Of a stretch of 60,503 nt of DNA, positions 9,937-18,935 are shown one piece after another. The notes beneath the pieces were generated by a model. That model was not told where the DNA came from. It saw only the letters and a program-made list of their open reading frames with translations, and searched no databases. This DNA is from Martensiomyces pterosporus. Taxonomy: Eukaryota; Kickxellomycota; Kickxellomycetes; Kickxellales; Kickxellaceae. The DNA lies in assembly GCA_025201845.1 (NCBI GenBank), contig MU603964.1, positions 4,067-64,569 on the forward strand. The letters are read 5' to 3'. A program made the translations under genes and the position numbers. The number at the start of each line of letters is the position of its first letter. Within the stretch, counting starts at the first letter, position 1.

Positions 9937-10549
9937 GGACATGGCGACTCGAATTTTCGCAGGCAAAAATCGAGTGCGCATGCTGCCAGCCTAAAGCGGA
10001 TACAAAGTGTATTTGAGTGGGCAGCTGCAAAATACGGGGTGCGACAAGAGGATGAAACCATGGGCTAGACATTGACCTGAGGGGTCTCAAAAGTGATAGG
10101 CGTGCTGTGCGCCTGCCCAAATGCAAGCAAAGTGCTCTGCCCTGCTCGGCAAAGTCAAGACGCTCAATCCAATACATGCTACCACCTTATGCCGTTCTAG
10201 CCCGTGCGTGGCAGCTCCGAGAACGTGCGTCCATGATTACAGTCGGGGCAATATAACCCTCGCAGGGCCGGCATGGCCTAGTCGCTCACGCCCTTGAGTC
10301 TGGAATTTGGAGTGACACATGGCTTTGGCCGAGCAGCAAACACGCCAGAAGTGACAGCATGCAATATGGGGGCATGTGTCCTCAATAAAGAAAAGATGCC
10401 CAAGGGTTTGCAGGGACATGCTCTCACGCGAATTGCATCCAGGGCCAGCAAATCACACTGTAGGTCCACGTGGAGGCAGCACGCTAAGCCATGGAAATAT
10501 GGAGCGGTGCAGCATGCCAAAATTATAGATCAGCCTGATGTACAAGTGG
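9937..10549. other. Intergenic region, nothing recognised
   Basis: About 600 bp upstream of the secreted-protein promoter and downstream of VPS39. No supported gene. Confidence 0.55.
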
Positions 10550-13500
10550 CTAGGCCCACTTCAAGTCGATGCTGGGCCTTGGCATGGCGCCGCCATTCTG
10601 CACAGCAGACGCTTTGCCATCGCCGGGATCACTGGCCGACCTGTGCCTCTGCCAGCACGAGTAATGAACAACCGCAGGCGCAGTGCCTTTTCTGCGTGAC
10701 GGGACAACTGCGAACGCCGTTCCTGCACCGATGCGCTTGAGGCATTGAGGGCATGTCCTCGTTTCCGAAACAACCACGCTGCTGGACTGCAGAGTGCGCA
10801 GGTGGCGTCGGGCCTGGAGGTCCTCAGCAACACGGAGGCTCCTTATCACGCTTCCTGCACGCATATCCTGATCCAGCGCGCAGAACTGGCCTCTTAGGTA
10901 TCTGAACATGTCGTGTGTAAACTCCATATCGCTTGGAAGAAGCCGAAGCGCCTGTGGTGCTGGAATGTGTCGGTGGTGCGTCGAGACCAGATGGCCAGCA
11001 AAGCGTCTATGCGTGTCTCTTCGTATGCGCTCGATTTGGGCAGCAGGGTCGCGGCCAGAATCAGTGGGGCTGGGCGTTCTCTCGGCACGAATCAGCTGTG
11101 CTTCGTTGTCAACCACATCTGCGGGTGGGTCAGAGACTAGGACTTTCAAAAGAAGCACAAACACGTCGGCGCAGCTGCCAACGTTATCGGTGCAGTATTG
11201 CTCTGCCAGCACAGGCTTGGCCACACTAAACACCAGCAAGCTCAGCGCCTGCTGGTGGCGGCCCAACCTGCTCAGCACGAGGGCCCGCTCTTCAAACAAG
11301 CCGTCATCTGGAAGCCGCGCAAGTGCTCTTTCAGGCGAGTAGTGCCTGCTGGTCCTTAGAAACTGCTGCAGCCCTTGCCGCGAATGAGGCTCGTGCTGCT
11401 GTTCTTCCTCCAGCACAGCCTGTGCAGGGACGCTGTCATGTGTACTGCCAACAAGGTCCAGATATGCGGCCACCATGTCATCATGCAAGGCAGGCGCTGG
11501 GTCGTCCCACTCATCAAACACGTAAGCAAGGTACTGCACCACCAGCTTGGATGAGATCTGCCGCAGAAACGAGGCAACTCGGGCGCGCGGGAACGCCTCG
11601 GCCGCCGGCCGGTCATCGGCAAATACCATCGAAACCACCGAAGCGCCATCAGGCCAGTCCTCGTTACTTGATGCAGATGCTGCGTCCTCATCCGCCGCAG
11701 CTCCCTGGCTCTGCGTGCTTGTGCGGTCGTTCTGCAGCGGCCACCTCACATACTCAAGAACCAACTCGAACTGGTCTGCGGGCAATCGAAGCAAGTAGCG
11801 CACAGTTGGATAGGTCCCTTGAAGAGCGCCGCCGTCAGCAGCCTTTCCCCTGCTTTGGAGCAGCTGGAGTGCATTGCGGTAGAGCCCCTTGCCGTGGTAC
11901 AGGTCAACAAGCTCAGAATAGCGCTTGTGCTCCAGAAGCAGCCTTTCGCTCTGCTCGACGTCGCAGTGGTTCTTTACGCGCAGGAGCGGGCCAAGAAGCC
12001 CAGGACTACACTCCAGATACACCTTCAGCAGCGTGGTGTCGACCACCTGGGCCATGGCTGCAACGGGTATCTTCATTCGTTCGAGAGAGAATCTAAGTCG
12101 CTTGAGCCTGACGTGCGGCAGCGAATCGCTGCCATACGACGATCTTTCGGTGCTATCTGTGCTTTCCACACCGACCGCATCGCCGGCGCGGCCTTTTGCA
12201 CCTTCGTCCTCCCTGTCATCACCGTCGTCGTCGTTGTCGTCGTCGTTGTCATCATCATCATCATCATCATCATCAAGCACGCGTACAACATACTCCAACT
12301 CTCGCTTGTTTATCGAAATCGCCTGCTGCAGCCAGCGCCGATGCTCAGTCAGATAGCGCATCAATGCAAACAGCGCGTCCTTCCAAACAACCTGCTTCGC
12401 CTTTGCATTTGCATTTGCATTTGCCTTTGCCTTTGCATTTGTCTTTGTCTGTTCAGTTCTTTTGGCTGCTGCATCCAGGTCTGGTGATGATTCGGGTTTG
12501 GAGCTAGAAACAGGGCCCATGCCTGAATCACCGGACTCAGAGTCGCTGAACTCCTCTGCCAGATCACCCGAGATACGCTCGGGGCAGAGCGCTATGGCTT
12601 CTGTTGGAGTTGCTCCTAGCTCAGAAAACTCGCCAAGGGCCTCCTCATACTGCGCCTGCTCGCGAAATAGCCAGCGTGCACGCAGCCACCTAATTTTCAG
12701 GGTGAGCTCGTCCTTTTCAGCCTCGAGGATGTTGTCCGACTGAGCTACTAGCGATGATGCCTCGTCATATTGTCCAGCCTTGAGGACGTCCTCGACCTGT
12801 TGCTGAATCGGCACTGGCATGAGCCGCCACACTGTGTGCGGCCCAAAAGCCCACACCTGTTTCCCGCCGGACCCGTTGAAGACCTGTGTGGGTTCCTCCT
12901 CGGGCAGATAAAGAGACTGAACGGGGGCCTGTGTTCCGATGTTGCGGACCTCGACATTGAATTTTTGTGCTGGCGATCCGCTGCTGGCTGATGGGTGCTC
13001 GTTTGTGGCGCCAGCAGCGCTGCTGCTGCTCTGCGATATGGCGACAACGTAAGAGGATGTGTATGTGATGCCTTTTGGAGACCGCGCAAAGGCCATGGGG
13101 TCGCTGTAGTCCTGTCTGCACAGCTTTCCAGCTGCGTTGATGAACACGCCCACGTCCTCATGGCACAGCAGTAGCTTCTCGCCAGGCATTCGAGCGATTA
13201 TTGTCTTGTAGCCACCGCTGGACCCTGAAAGCCCGATTGACCACGATCCCCACATGCTTCCTCCGCCGCTGCTGGGGCTCGCTGCTGCTGGAGTCGATGA
13301 AGGAGCGCCTGCTGTTTCCGTGGGAGCATGGCCGCTGCTGCTGCTGCCCGTGCCGCCATGCGGGCTGGGGTCGGATAAAAGCCCTCCCGCAAGCGTGCGC
13401 AGGCTGGCAGTGTCTGCTGGAAACAGATCGTCCCACTGCCCCTCAGGCAGCTGGAGCGTGAGGAACTCCCGTGCTGTCGAGAGAGTCAGCAGGCGAGGAG

Positions 13501-13996
13501 ACGAGAACTGCATGGCAGCTATTTTGTCTGCGGCCGAGTATTCGAACGACTTGTAGAACTCTGCGTCGCGCCATTCAAGCACGACAACCTTGCGCCTCGT
13601 GTGGACCGCCAGCTTGGAGACAAGCGTGGGTATTCCGTCGATGTGGTCGACGGCAGTGTGCACTGCGATGACGTTGGCGCCCTTTGTGTTGCTGAGCGGC
13701 GTTGCGTCGCTTAGAGTGTGCAGGTCGTACAGGGTGACTACGCCGTCCGCCAGGCATATCAGCACGCCTGCTTCTTTGATGACCTCCAGCTGCTCGATGG
13801 CCCGGCGTGCGAATGCTCTTTTTGTCTCAATGAGCGTCACCGCCAGCTGCCGCTCCTTGGCTGGCTCGGCCACTCTGTATACGAGCAATGCACCATTGGC
13901 AGTTCCAAGGAGCAGGCGGTCGCCGTAAGTCGCCGCAGCCTCTATGCGCACTGGAAGCTGCTTTAGAACGGGCCGGATGTTGAATGCATTGCGCAT
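10550..13996 (-). CDS. VPS39: Vps39/Vam6, HOPS complex subunit
   Basis: A 1148-residue protein with the Vps39 layout. It has an N-terminal CNH (citron homology) domain over about residues 1-330, opening MRNAFNIRPVLKQLPVRIEA. A long alpha-solenoid of clathrin-heavy-chain type follows. At the C-terminus is a zinc-ribbon-like module with CPQC near residue 1080 and a later HYSCW. In known systems it tethers Rab7/Ypt7-positive late endosomes and vacuoles for fusion. Two low-complexity insertions interrupt the solenoid: an Ala/Lys/Asn tract encoded by TTTGCA-type hexamers (about 12398-12450) and an Asp tract near residues 574-591 encoded by an ATC run. The frame is open upstream to 14143, but the ATG at 13996 gives the family-like N-terminus. 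It is slightly longer than yeast Vam6. Confidence 0.9.
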   Translation of the reverse strand: MRNAFNIRPVLKQLPVRIEAAATYGDRLLLGTANGALLVYRVAEPAKERQLAVTLIETKRAFARRAIEQLEVIKEAGVLICLADGVVTLYDLHTLSDATPLSNTKGANVIAVHTAVDHIDGIPTLVSKLAVHTRRKVVVLEWRDAEFYKSFEYSAADKIAAMQFSSPRLLTLSTAREFLTLQLPEGQWDDLFPADTASLRTLAGGLLSDPSPHGGTGSSSSGHAPTETAGAPSSTPAAASPSSGGGSMWGSWSIGLSGSSGGYKTIIARMPGEKLLLCHEDVGVFINAAGKLCRQDYSDPMAFARSPKGITYTSSYVVAISQSSSSAAGATNEHPSASSGSPAQKFNVEVRNIGTQAPVQSLYLPEEEPTQVFNGSGGKQVWAFGPHTVWRLMPVPIQQQVEDVLKAGQYDEASSLVAQSDNILEAEKDELTLKIRWLRARWLFREQAQYEEALGEFSELGATPTEAIALCPERISGDLAEEFSDSESGDSGMGPVSSSKPESSPDLDAAAKRTEQTKTNAKAKANANANAKAKQVVWKDALFALMRYLTEHRRWLQQAISINKRELEYVVRVLDDDDDDDDDNDDDNDDDGDDREDEGAKGRAGDAVGVESTDSTERSSYGSDSLPHVRLKRLRFSLERMKIPVAAMAQVVDTTLLKVYLECSPGLLGPLLRVKNHCDVEQSERLLLEHKRYSELVDLYHGKGLYRNALQLLQSRGKAADGGALQGTYPTVRYLLRLPADQFELVLEYVRWPLQNDRTSTQSQGAAADEDAASASSNEDWPDGASVVSMVFADDRPAAEAFPRARVASFLRQISSKLVVQYLAYVFDEWDDPAPALHDDMVAAYLDLVGSTHDSVPAQAVLEEEQQHEPHSRQGLQQFLRTSRHYSPERALARLPDDGLFEERALVLSRLGRHQQALSLLVFSVAKPVLAEQYCTDNVGSCADVFVLLLKVLVSDPPADVVDNEAQLIRAERTPSPTDSGRDPAAQIERIRRDTHRRFAGHLVSTHHRHIPAPQALRLLPSDMEFTHDMFRYLRGQFCALDQDMRAGSVIRSLRVAEDLQARRHLRTLQSSSVVVSETRTCPQCLKRIGAGTAFAVVPSRRKGTAPAVVHYSCWQRHRSASDPGDGKASAVQNGGAMPRPSIDLKWA
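12220..12277. repeat. Trinucleotide repeat coding for the Asp tract of Vps39
   Basis: GTC/GTT and then ATC triplets on the plus strand, which read as a nearly pure Asp run with a few Asn on the minus strand. Confidence 0.85.
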
Positions 13997-14520
13997 TTTG
14001 GTGAAGGAGTATCTGAAGGGGACAGGCAGACAGCAGCAGCGCAAATTGAAGCGGACGAGTTTCTCGCTCGCAATGAAAAATAGAAAAATAGAAAACAAAG
14101 CAAGGTGCCAACACGGCGGGCTGATGATGCAAGCCCGAGGCATGGCTCGTTGGGATAGAGCGATTGGCGCGGCCTGTGTATGCCAAAATTAGACCTGCGG
14201 CCGGACGAGGGGTGCTGTTGCCGCTCTTGCACGTTGGACAAAAGGTGCGCTATATGGGGAAAGGCGTGCTGCAGCAGCCCTCCTCTCTCTGGCGCACACG
14301 AACAGCTCTGCCCAGCCCCCTCTGCCGTGGGCGCCTGGGGGCAGGGAGTATTTAAGGGCCACCCGCCATCTCCGGTGCGCGGCACACACGAAACCGCACT
14401 TTGGCTACGGCGCCCTCTCCTCGGCTTTCTTTACCAGCACGCATTCCCTCTCTTTTTTGCGCACACAGAACAAGCACTCGCTAGCAGCTGCATCCCATCC
14501 ATTCTTTCCAGACTGATATC
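13997..14520. other. Divergent promoter region of VPS39 and PCM1
   Basis: A 524-bp spacer between divergent start codons. It contains the TATA-like element at 14349-14355 for the plus-strand gene. No independent gene is seen. Confidence 0.7.
14349..14355 (+). promoter_or_regulatory. TATA-like element of PCM1
   Basis: TATTTAA, about 170 nt upstream of the ATG at 14521. Confidence 0.5.
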
Positions 14521-16161
14521 ATGTCTTTTGCAAAGGTTCCCGAGCATTCCGCAAGGCACCCCAAGCCCGCTGGCACCACCTTTGCGTACGGCACTGCTGG
14601 CTTCCGCACCACCGGCGAGGTTCTGGAGTCGACTGTCTTCCGCCTGGCGCTTCTTGCTGCGCTGCGCTCGCAGAGCAAGGGTGGGCAGGTCATTGGCGTT
14701 ATGATCACTGCCTCGCACAACCAGGAAAGCGACAACGGCGTCAAGCTCATCGATCCTCTGGGCGAGATGCTGCAGCAGTCGTGGGAGGGCTACTGCACCC
14801 AGCTGGCCAACGCAGAGACCGATTCCGAAGTCACAGGGCTCCTTGCCAGCATTGCAGAGGCTGAGAAGATCGACCTCGCGGTCAGGGCCAAGGTTGCCTA
14901 TGCGCGCGACACCCGCCCAAGCGGCCCGCTTCTGCTGGCGGCGCTCGAGGACGGCCTTGCTGCTTTGGGCGTCGAGGCCACCAACTATGGAGTTGTCACC
15001 ACCCCGCAGCTGCACTACTTTGTGCGCTGCCTCAATACAGCAGGCACGGCCTCTGCTTATGGCGAGGCGTCTGAGGCTGGGTACAACGCAAAGTACGGCC
15101 AAGCCTTCCTTCGCCTCGTTGAGGGCAAGGCTAAGCCATCGACGCTCCACATCGACTCGGCCAATGGCGTTGGCGCGCCCCAGGTGCGCAAGCTGGCGGA
15201 CGCCATCAGCTCGCCGTACTTCAACATCGAGGTCCACAACGACGACACAGCGACGCTGGGCAAGCTGAACGTCGACTGCGGCGCCGACTGTGTCAAGTCC
15301 AACCAGCACCAGCCTTCCGGCGTCGTCCTGGTGCCGGGTGGCCGCTACTGCTCGTTCGATGGCGACGCCGACCGCCTTGTCTACTACTACGTCGACGACA
15401 GCGGCGCGTTCCATCTGCTCGATGGCGACAAGATCTCCACGCTGGTCGCCACGTACCTCCGCGACCTTGTGAGCGCGGCCGGGATCGCCGATCTGCAGGT
15501 CGGCGTTGTCCAGACAGCCTACGCCAACGGCAGCTCGACCAGCTACATCAAGAACACGCTCAAGCTGCCCACTGTGTTTGCCAAGACTGGCGTCAAGCAC
15601 CTCCACCACGAGGCGGAGAAGATGCACATCGGCGTCTACTTTGAGGCCAACGGCCACGGCACAGTTCTGTTCAACGCCAGCGCCGTGGCGATGCTCAAGG
15701 CCGCCAAGCCCACCACCCCCGCACAGGCCGACGCCATCGAGCGCCTGTGGGCCCTGCGCGACCTCATCAACGAGTCTGTCGGCGACGCCATGTCGGACAT
15801 GCTCCTTGTCGAAACCATCCTCATCTGCAAGGACTGGACGCTTGCGCAGTGGGACGAGGCATACACCGACCTGCCCAGCCGCCTGCTGAAGGTTGTTGTT
15901 GACGACCGCAACATCTTCAGGACCACCAACGCCGAGCAGACGCTCACCTCTCCGCCCGGTCTCCAGGACATCGTCGACGCGGTGGTTGCCAAGTTCCCCA
16001 AGGGCCGCTCGTTTGTCAGGCCCTCGGGCACCGAGGACGCCGTGCGCGTGTATGCCGAGGCTGCCACCCGCGGGGACTGCGACCAGCTGGCATACACCGT
16101 CGCCGGAGCAGTCTTTGACAACGCTGGCGGCCGCGGAGTGCGCCCAGCCGAGTTTCTGTAG
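14521..16161 (+). CDS. PCM1: Phosphoacetylglucosamine mutase
   Basis: Interconverts GlcNAc-6-phosphate and GlcNAc-1-phosphate in the UDP-GlcNAc pathway that feeds chitin, N-glycans and GPI anchors. The 546-residue length is normal. All four phosphohexomutase signatures are present: the phosphoserine loop ITASHNQ (Ser near 64), the metal-binding DGDADR at about 280, the sugar-binding FEANGHGT at about 374 and the phosphate-binding RPSGTEDAVRVYAEA at about 500. The start at 14521 gives the family-typical N-terminus with FAYGTAGFR. Intronless. A very long open frame on the opposite strand (14431-16182) is a codon-bias shadow. Convergent with the F-box-like gene that ends 168 bp downstream. Confidence 0.96.
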   Translation: MSFAKVPEHSARHPKPAGTTFAYGTAGFRTTGEVLESTVFRLALLAALRSQSKGGQVIGVMITASHNQESDNGVKLIDPLGEMLQQSWEGYCTQLANAETDSEVTGLLASIAEAEKIDLAVRAKVAYARDTRPSGPLLLAALEDGLAALGVEATNYGVVTTPQLHYFVRCLNTAGTASAYGEASEAGYNAKYGQAFLRLVEGKAKPSTLHIDSANGVGAPQVRKLADAISSPYFNIEVHNDDTATLGKLNVDCGADCVKSNQHQPSGVVLVPGGRYCSFDGDADRLVYYYVDDSGAFHLLDGDKISTLVATYLRDLVSAAGIADLQVGVVQTAYANGSSTSYIKNTLKLPTVFAKTGVKHLHHEAEKMHIGVYFEANGHGTVLFNASAVAMLKAAKPTTPAQADAIERLWALRDLINESVGDAMSDMLLVETILICKDWTLAQWDEAYTDLPSRLLKVVVDDRNIFRTTNAEQTLTSPPGLQDIVDAVVAKFPKGRSFVRPSGTEDAVRVYAEAATRGDCDQLAYTVAGAVFDNAGGRGVRPAEFL

Positions 16162-16329
16162 CCTCTGGGTCTCGCGCCCCACGCAGTGCTCGTTCTCTTT
16201 TGGGCATTAATTCTGCGCCTGTTGACTATTACAAAAAAAAGAACCTATACACCGAAATATAATTATCATTTTTACACTGGTGGCGCGTGCAGGGAGATGC
16301 GCGTGGCTTGGCGTGCTGGCTTGCAGCCG

Positions 16330-17964
16330 CTACTTTGCCTCGGGCGTCGAGGGCTGCTGCCGCGGGTCCGGGGCCGCCCTCTGGCTGGTGATCCGGCAGT
16401 GCCGTATAAGCGGCATGAACTCGCACAGCTTGCGCAGCCGCGGCAGGTCGGACTCGTGGATGTCGTCGATGATGAGGTGCCGCAAGCGGCTGTGGCGGCC
16501 CCACGGCTCAAACATATGGCTGGTGATGACTGTGCCAACCGTGCCGCTGCGGATGCACAGCTTGAGCGAGTGCAGCAGGGGCAGCGTCGAGAGCAGCTGT
16601 ATCAGGGCCGGGAACGACAGGTAGACGCCGCACAGACTGAGGTCGTGGAGGTTGGCGCACTGCCAGGGGCTGCTGGCCAGCTTGGGCGCCCAGCTCTCCC
16701 AGCGCTTGTTCCTCCTGAGGCTGAACATCCTTGGCGGCTCAAACCGCGTGGCCCTCCACACAAAGCTGTCGCTGAGCATCTCGCCAATGGGCGATATTTG
16801 CTGGACAATGTGCAGCCGCCTCAGATGGCGAAGGCCCTTGAGAACAGACTCGAGGCCGCTGTTGTGGATCTGGCGCTCGGTGGGCGACTCGGGCTGCACC
16901 ATCAGCACCTCGAGCAGGGGGCATATCGCGACAAGGCGCCTTGCCTGGTCGTTTGTCAGCACAGACGTTATCAGCCCGCGGAGATGGCGCCATTCGTGCT
17001 TTATAAACTCATCCAGCACGCTTTCGCAGTGCGACAGGGGGCTGGCGCTGCACCGGATCATAAGCCGCGCCAGCTTTGGCAGCGCGCGCGGGTTCAGGCA
17101 TGTGAGTGGCGGCAGTGCGTCGCTCGACTCTATCCCCAGGCACAGCGTCTCCAGCGTTGACGGGAAGCAAAGCTGCTTTGACAGCAGCTCGACATGGGCG
17201 GCGGGAATGCGATCTATCCTCAGCTCCCGCAGGAGCGACTGTGTGCGCAGAATCGAGGCATAGAACACGCCCAGCTCGTCGGGCTGGTACTGCATCCGCA
17301 AGCGAACAAACCCGTCGCCCTTTATTCCCTGCAGCACGTTGTAGTCGCCTAGCAGGTGAGCAAAGCGCCTCTTGTCGCTCTCGCCCAGCTCGTCCGTGTA
17401 GGCGACGGACAGATCGCTGACAAAGGGCACGCTCAAGGCCCACTTGGCGACGTCACGCCACGGCAGGTACGAGTTCTCCACGGAAAGCGTGTGCAGGTTT
17501 GGCATGTTCCTCTGCAGATCGATGATCCGGATATCAACCGGCGTGAACAGGAAGCGGATGGACAGGGATTCAAGGCGCGGCCATTCCACCTCGAGCCATG
17601 CGCCGATGATTGCGACCTCGGCAGGGGAGTCAAGCCAGCCAGGCAGCTCGCGCCTGCCATGGCGGGTCTGAAAGTGAATGTGCTTTACGTACTGGCCATA
17701 GTGGGCATGGACATGGGCAGCGACGGCGCTGCAGTCCTGGTAGTCGTATATGCTGACCGTCTCCCAGATTAGCGGCGACACAAGCGAGCGCCAGCTCTGC
17801 GAGACCTGGGCAAGCCGTCTTTTTGTCCTAGCATCGCAGTACTCGGCAACGCGCCTGTACGCGGACGTGGGCAGCTTGAGGTAGGTCTGCAGGGAGGCGG
17901 CCGTGCGCTCCTTTAATGAGCCTGTGCTGACTGCGTGCTTTGTGCTGGCTGCTGGAATTGCCAT
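16330..17964 (-). CDS. F-box-like / leucine-rich protein
   Basis: A 544-residue protein. Residues about 30-75 (LPTSAYRRVAEYCDARTKRR, then SQSWRSLVSPLIWETV) form a divergent F-box-like helical motif. The rest has irregular leucine-rich segments such as PRLESLSIRFLF, MPNLHTLSVENSYL and HLRRLHIVQQISP. This is the general plan of fungal F-box proteins that select substrates for SCF ubiquitin ligases through the C-terminal repeats. The F-box is weak, so substrate-adaptor function is inference. The start ATG at 17964 is the first in frame. Confidence 0.75.
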   Translation of the reverse strand: MAIPAASTKHAVSTGSLKERTAASLQTYLKLPTSAYRRVAEYCDARTKRRLAQVSQSWRSLVSPLIWETVSIYDYQDCSAVAAHVHAHYGQYVKHIHFQTRHGRRELPGWLDSPAEVAIIGAWLEVEWPRLESLSIRFLFTPVDIRIIDLQRNMPNLHTLSVENSYLPWRDVAKWALSVPFVSDLSVAYTDELGESDKRRFAHLLGDYNVLQGIKGDGFVRLRMQYQPDELGVFYASILRTQSLLRELRIDRIPAAHVELLSKQLCFPSTLETLCLGIESSDALPPLTCLNPRALPKLARLMIRCSASPLSHCESVLDEFIKHEWRHLRGLITSVLTNDQARRLVAICPLLEVLMVQPESPTERQIHNSGLESVLKGLRHLRRLHIVQQISPIGEMLSDSFVWRATRFEPPRMFSLRRNKRWESWAPKLASSPWQCANLHDLSLCGVYLSFPALIQLLSTLPLLHSLKLCIRSGTVGTVITSHMFEPWGRHSRLRHLIIDDIHESDLPRLRKLCEFMPLIRHCRITSQRAAPDPRQQPSTPEAK

Positions 17965-18935
17965 TACAGGTGCGTATCAAGGAAGGGAGGGGCTGGATTG
18001 TGCTGAATGGATGCAGAAGCAGAAGCAGAATACAGGAAATGAGCAAAGGCAGCGTCAAGGACTCAGCGCGCGCCCTCTGGCGATGGGAGAGAGAAGCAGG
18101 CGGAGCGACAGAGTAGGCGTGGTTGGTGCAGCACTGCTTGGAGCAAAAGGCGCGTAGAGAACACAGAGAATGAAAGGGGGGTGCTGTTGCGCGGAGAACT
18201 GGAAACAAGGGAGAAAAGGAATGCAGCACCTGCAGAGCAGCAGGCAGGAAGAGCCTCGCTTGAATAACGAGGCTTGCTGCCGCTGGCCCTGCTTTCCCTC
18301 CTGCCCTGCCTCTGCTGGGCCTGCTCCAGCCAGCCAAGTCTTTCTGGCTTTCTGCCCGCAAAAGCGCAAAGTGTAAACATCAGTCTGGGTGGCAGGCAAT
18401 TTTTTCCTGCTGCTCGCTTGGAAAACAATGGTCCTGCGACTCGCCGCCTCTGCACGAACAATGGGCCAGAAGCGGCGCCAGTGCAGAAAAGCGCACTTTT
18501 AGGCAGCAGTGCTTTGGCGACCGCGAGCAGCTCTCGGCAGTAATTCACATTCAGCCTCGATTCCCTCTTCTGCTCTTCATTTTCAAAACACGAGCACCAC
18601 AAGCAGCCATACTTTCGTTCGCCCCTTCCTTCCATCCAGACCAAGCCAGCCAGCCAGCCTTGGCTCACAGTGCACTCGCTTCCTGACACCCCTGCTCTCT
18701 GGAGCGCGCGCCTGCTGCTTTGCGCCAGGGTTCGCCTTGGTCGGTGGTTCGGGCGCTGCGCCAGGCTCGGGTGCCACGGTCCCTGGCTCAGTGTTTGGCA
18801 CGCAAAGAAACTGCACAGGCGGCTTTATTGAAACGTGGGCCGTGAATAACTAATATATGGCGCACGCGAGCATCCGCGGAACCACCCGATAGCTGGTGCA
18901 CTACGCGGGGGCATCCAGGGCGGGGCGCAGCGTCG
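17965..18935. other. Intergenic region, nothing recognised
   Basis: About 970 bp between the F-box-like gene promoter and the 3' end of the ABC transporter. Pyrimidine-rich on the minus strand. Overlapping short frames have no domain. Confidence 0.55.

Noticed and set aside
14431..16182. 583-codon open frame antisense to phosphoacetylglucosamine mutase
   Set aside because: It mirrors the codon pattern of a well-supported enzyme gene, is Val/Asp/Gly-rich and has no domain. Similar long antisense frames lie opposite SAM synthetase, the ABC transporter, proline dehydrogenase, cyclophilin and VRG4, so this is a codon-bias effect.
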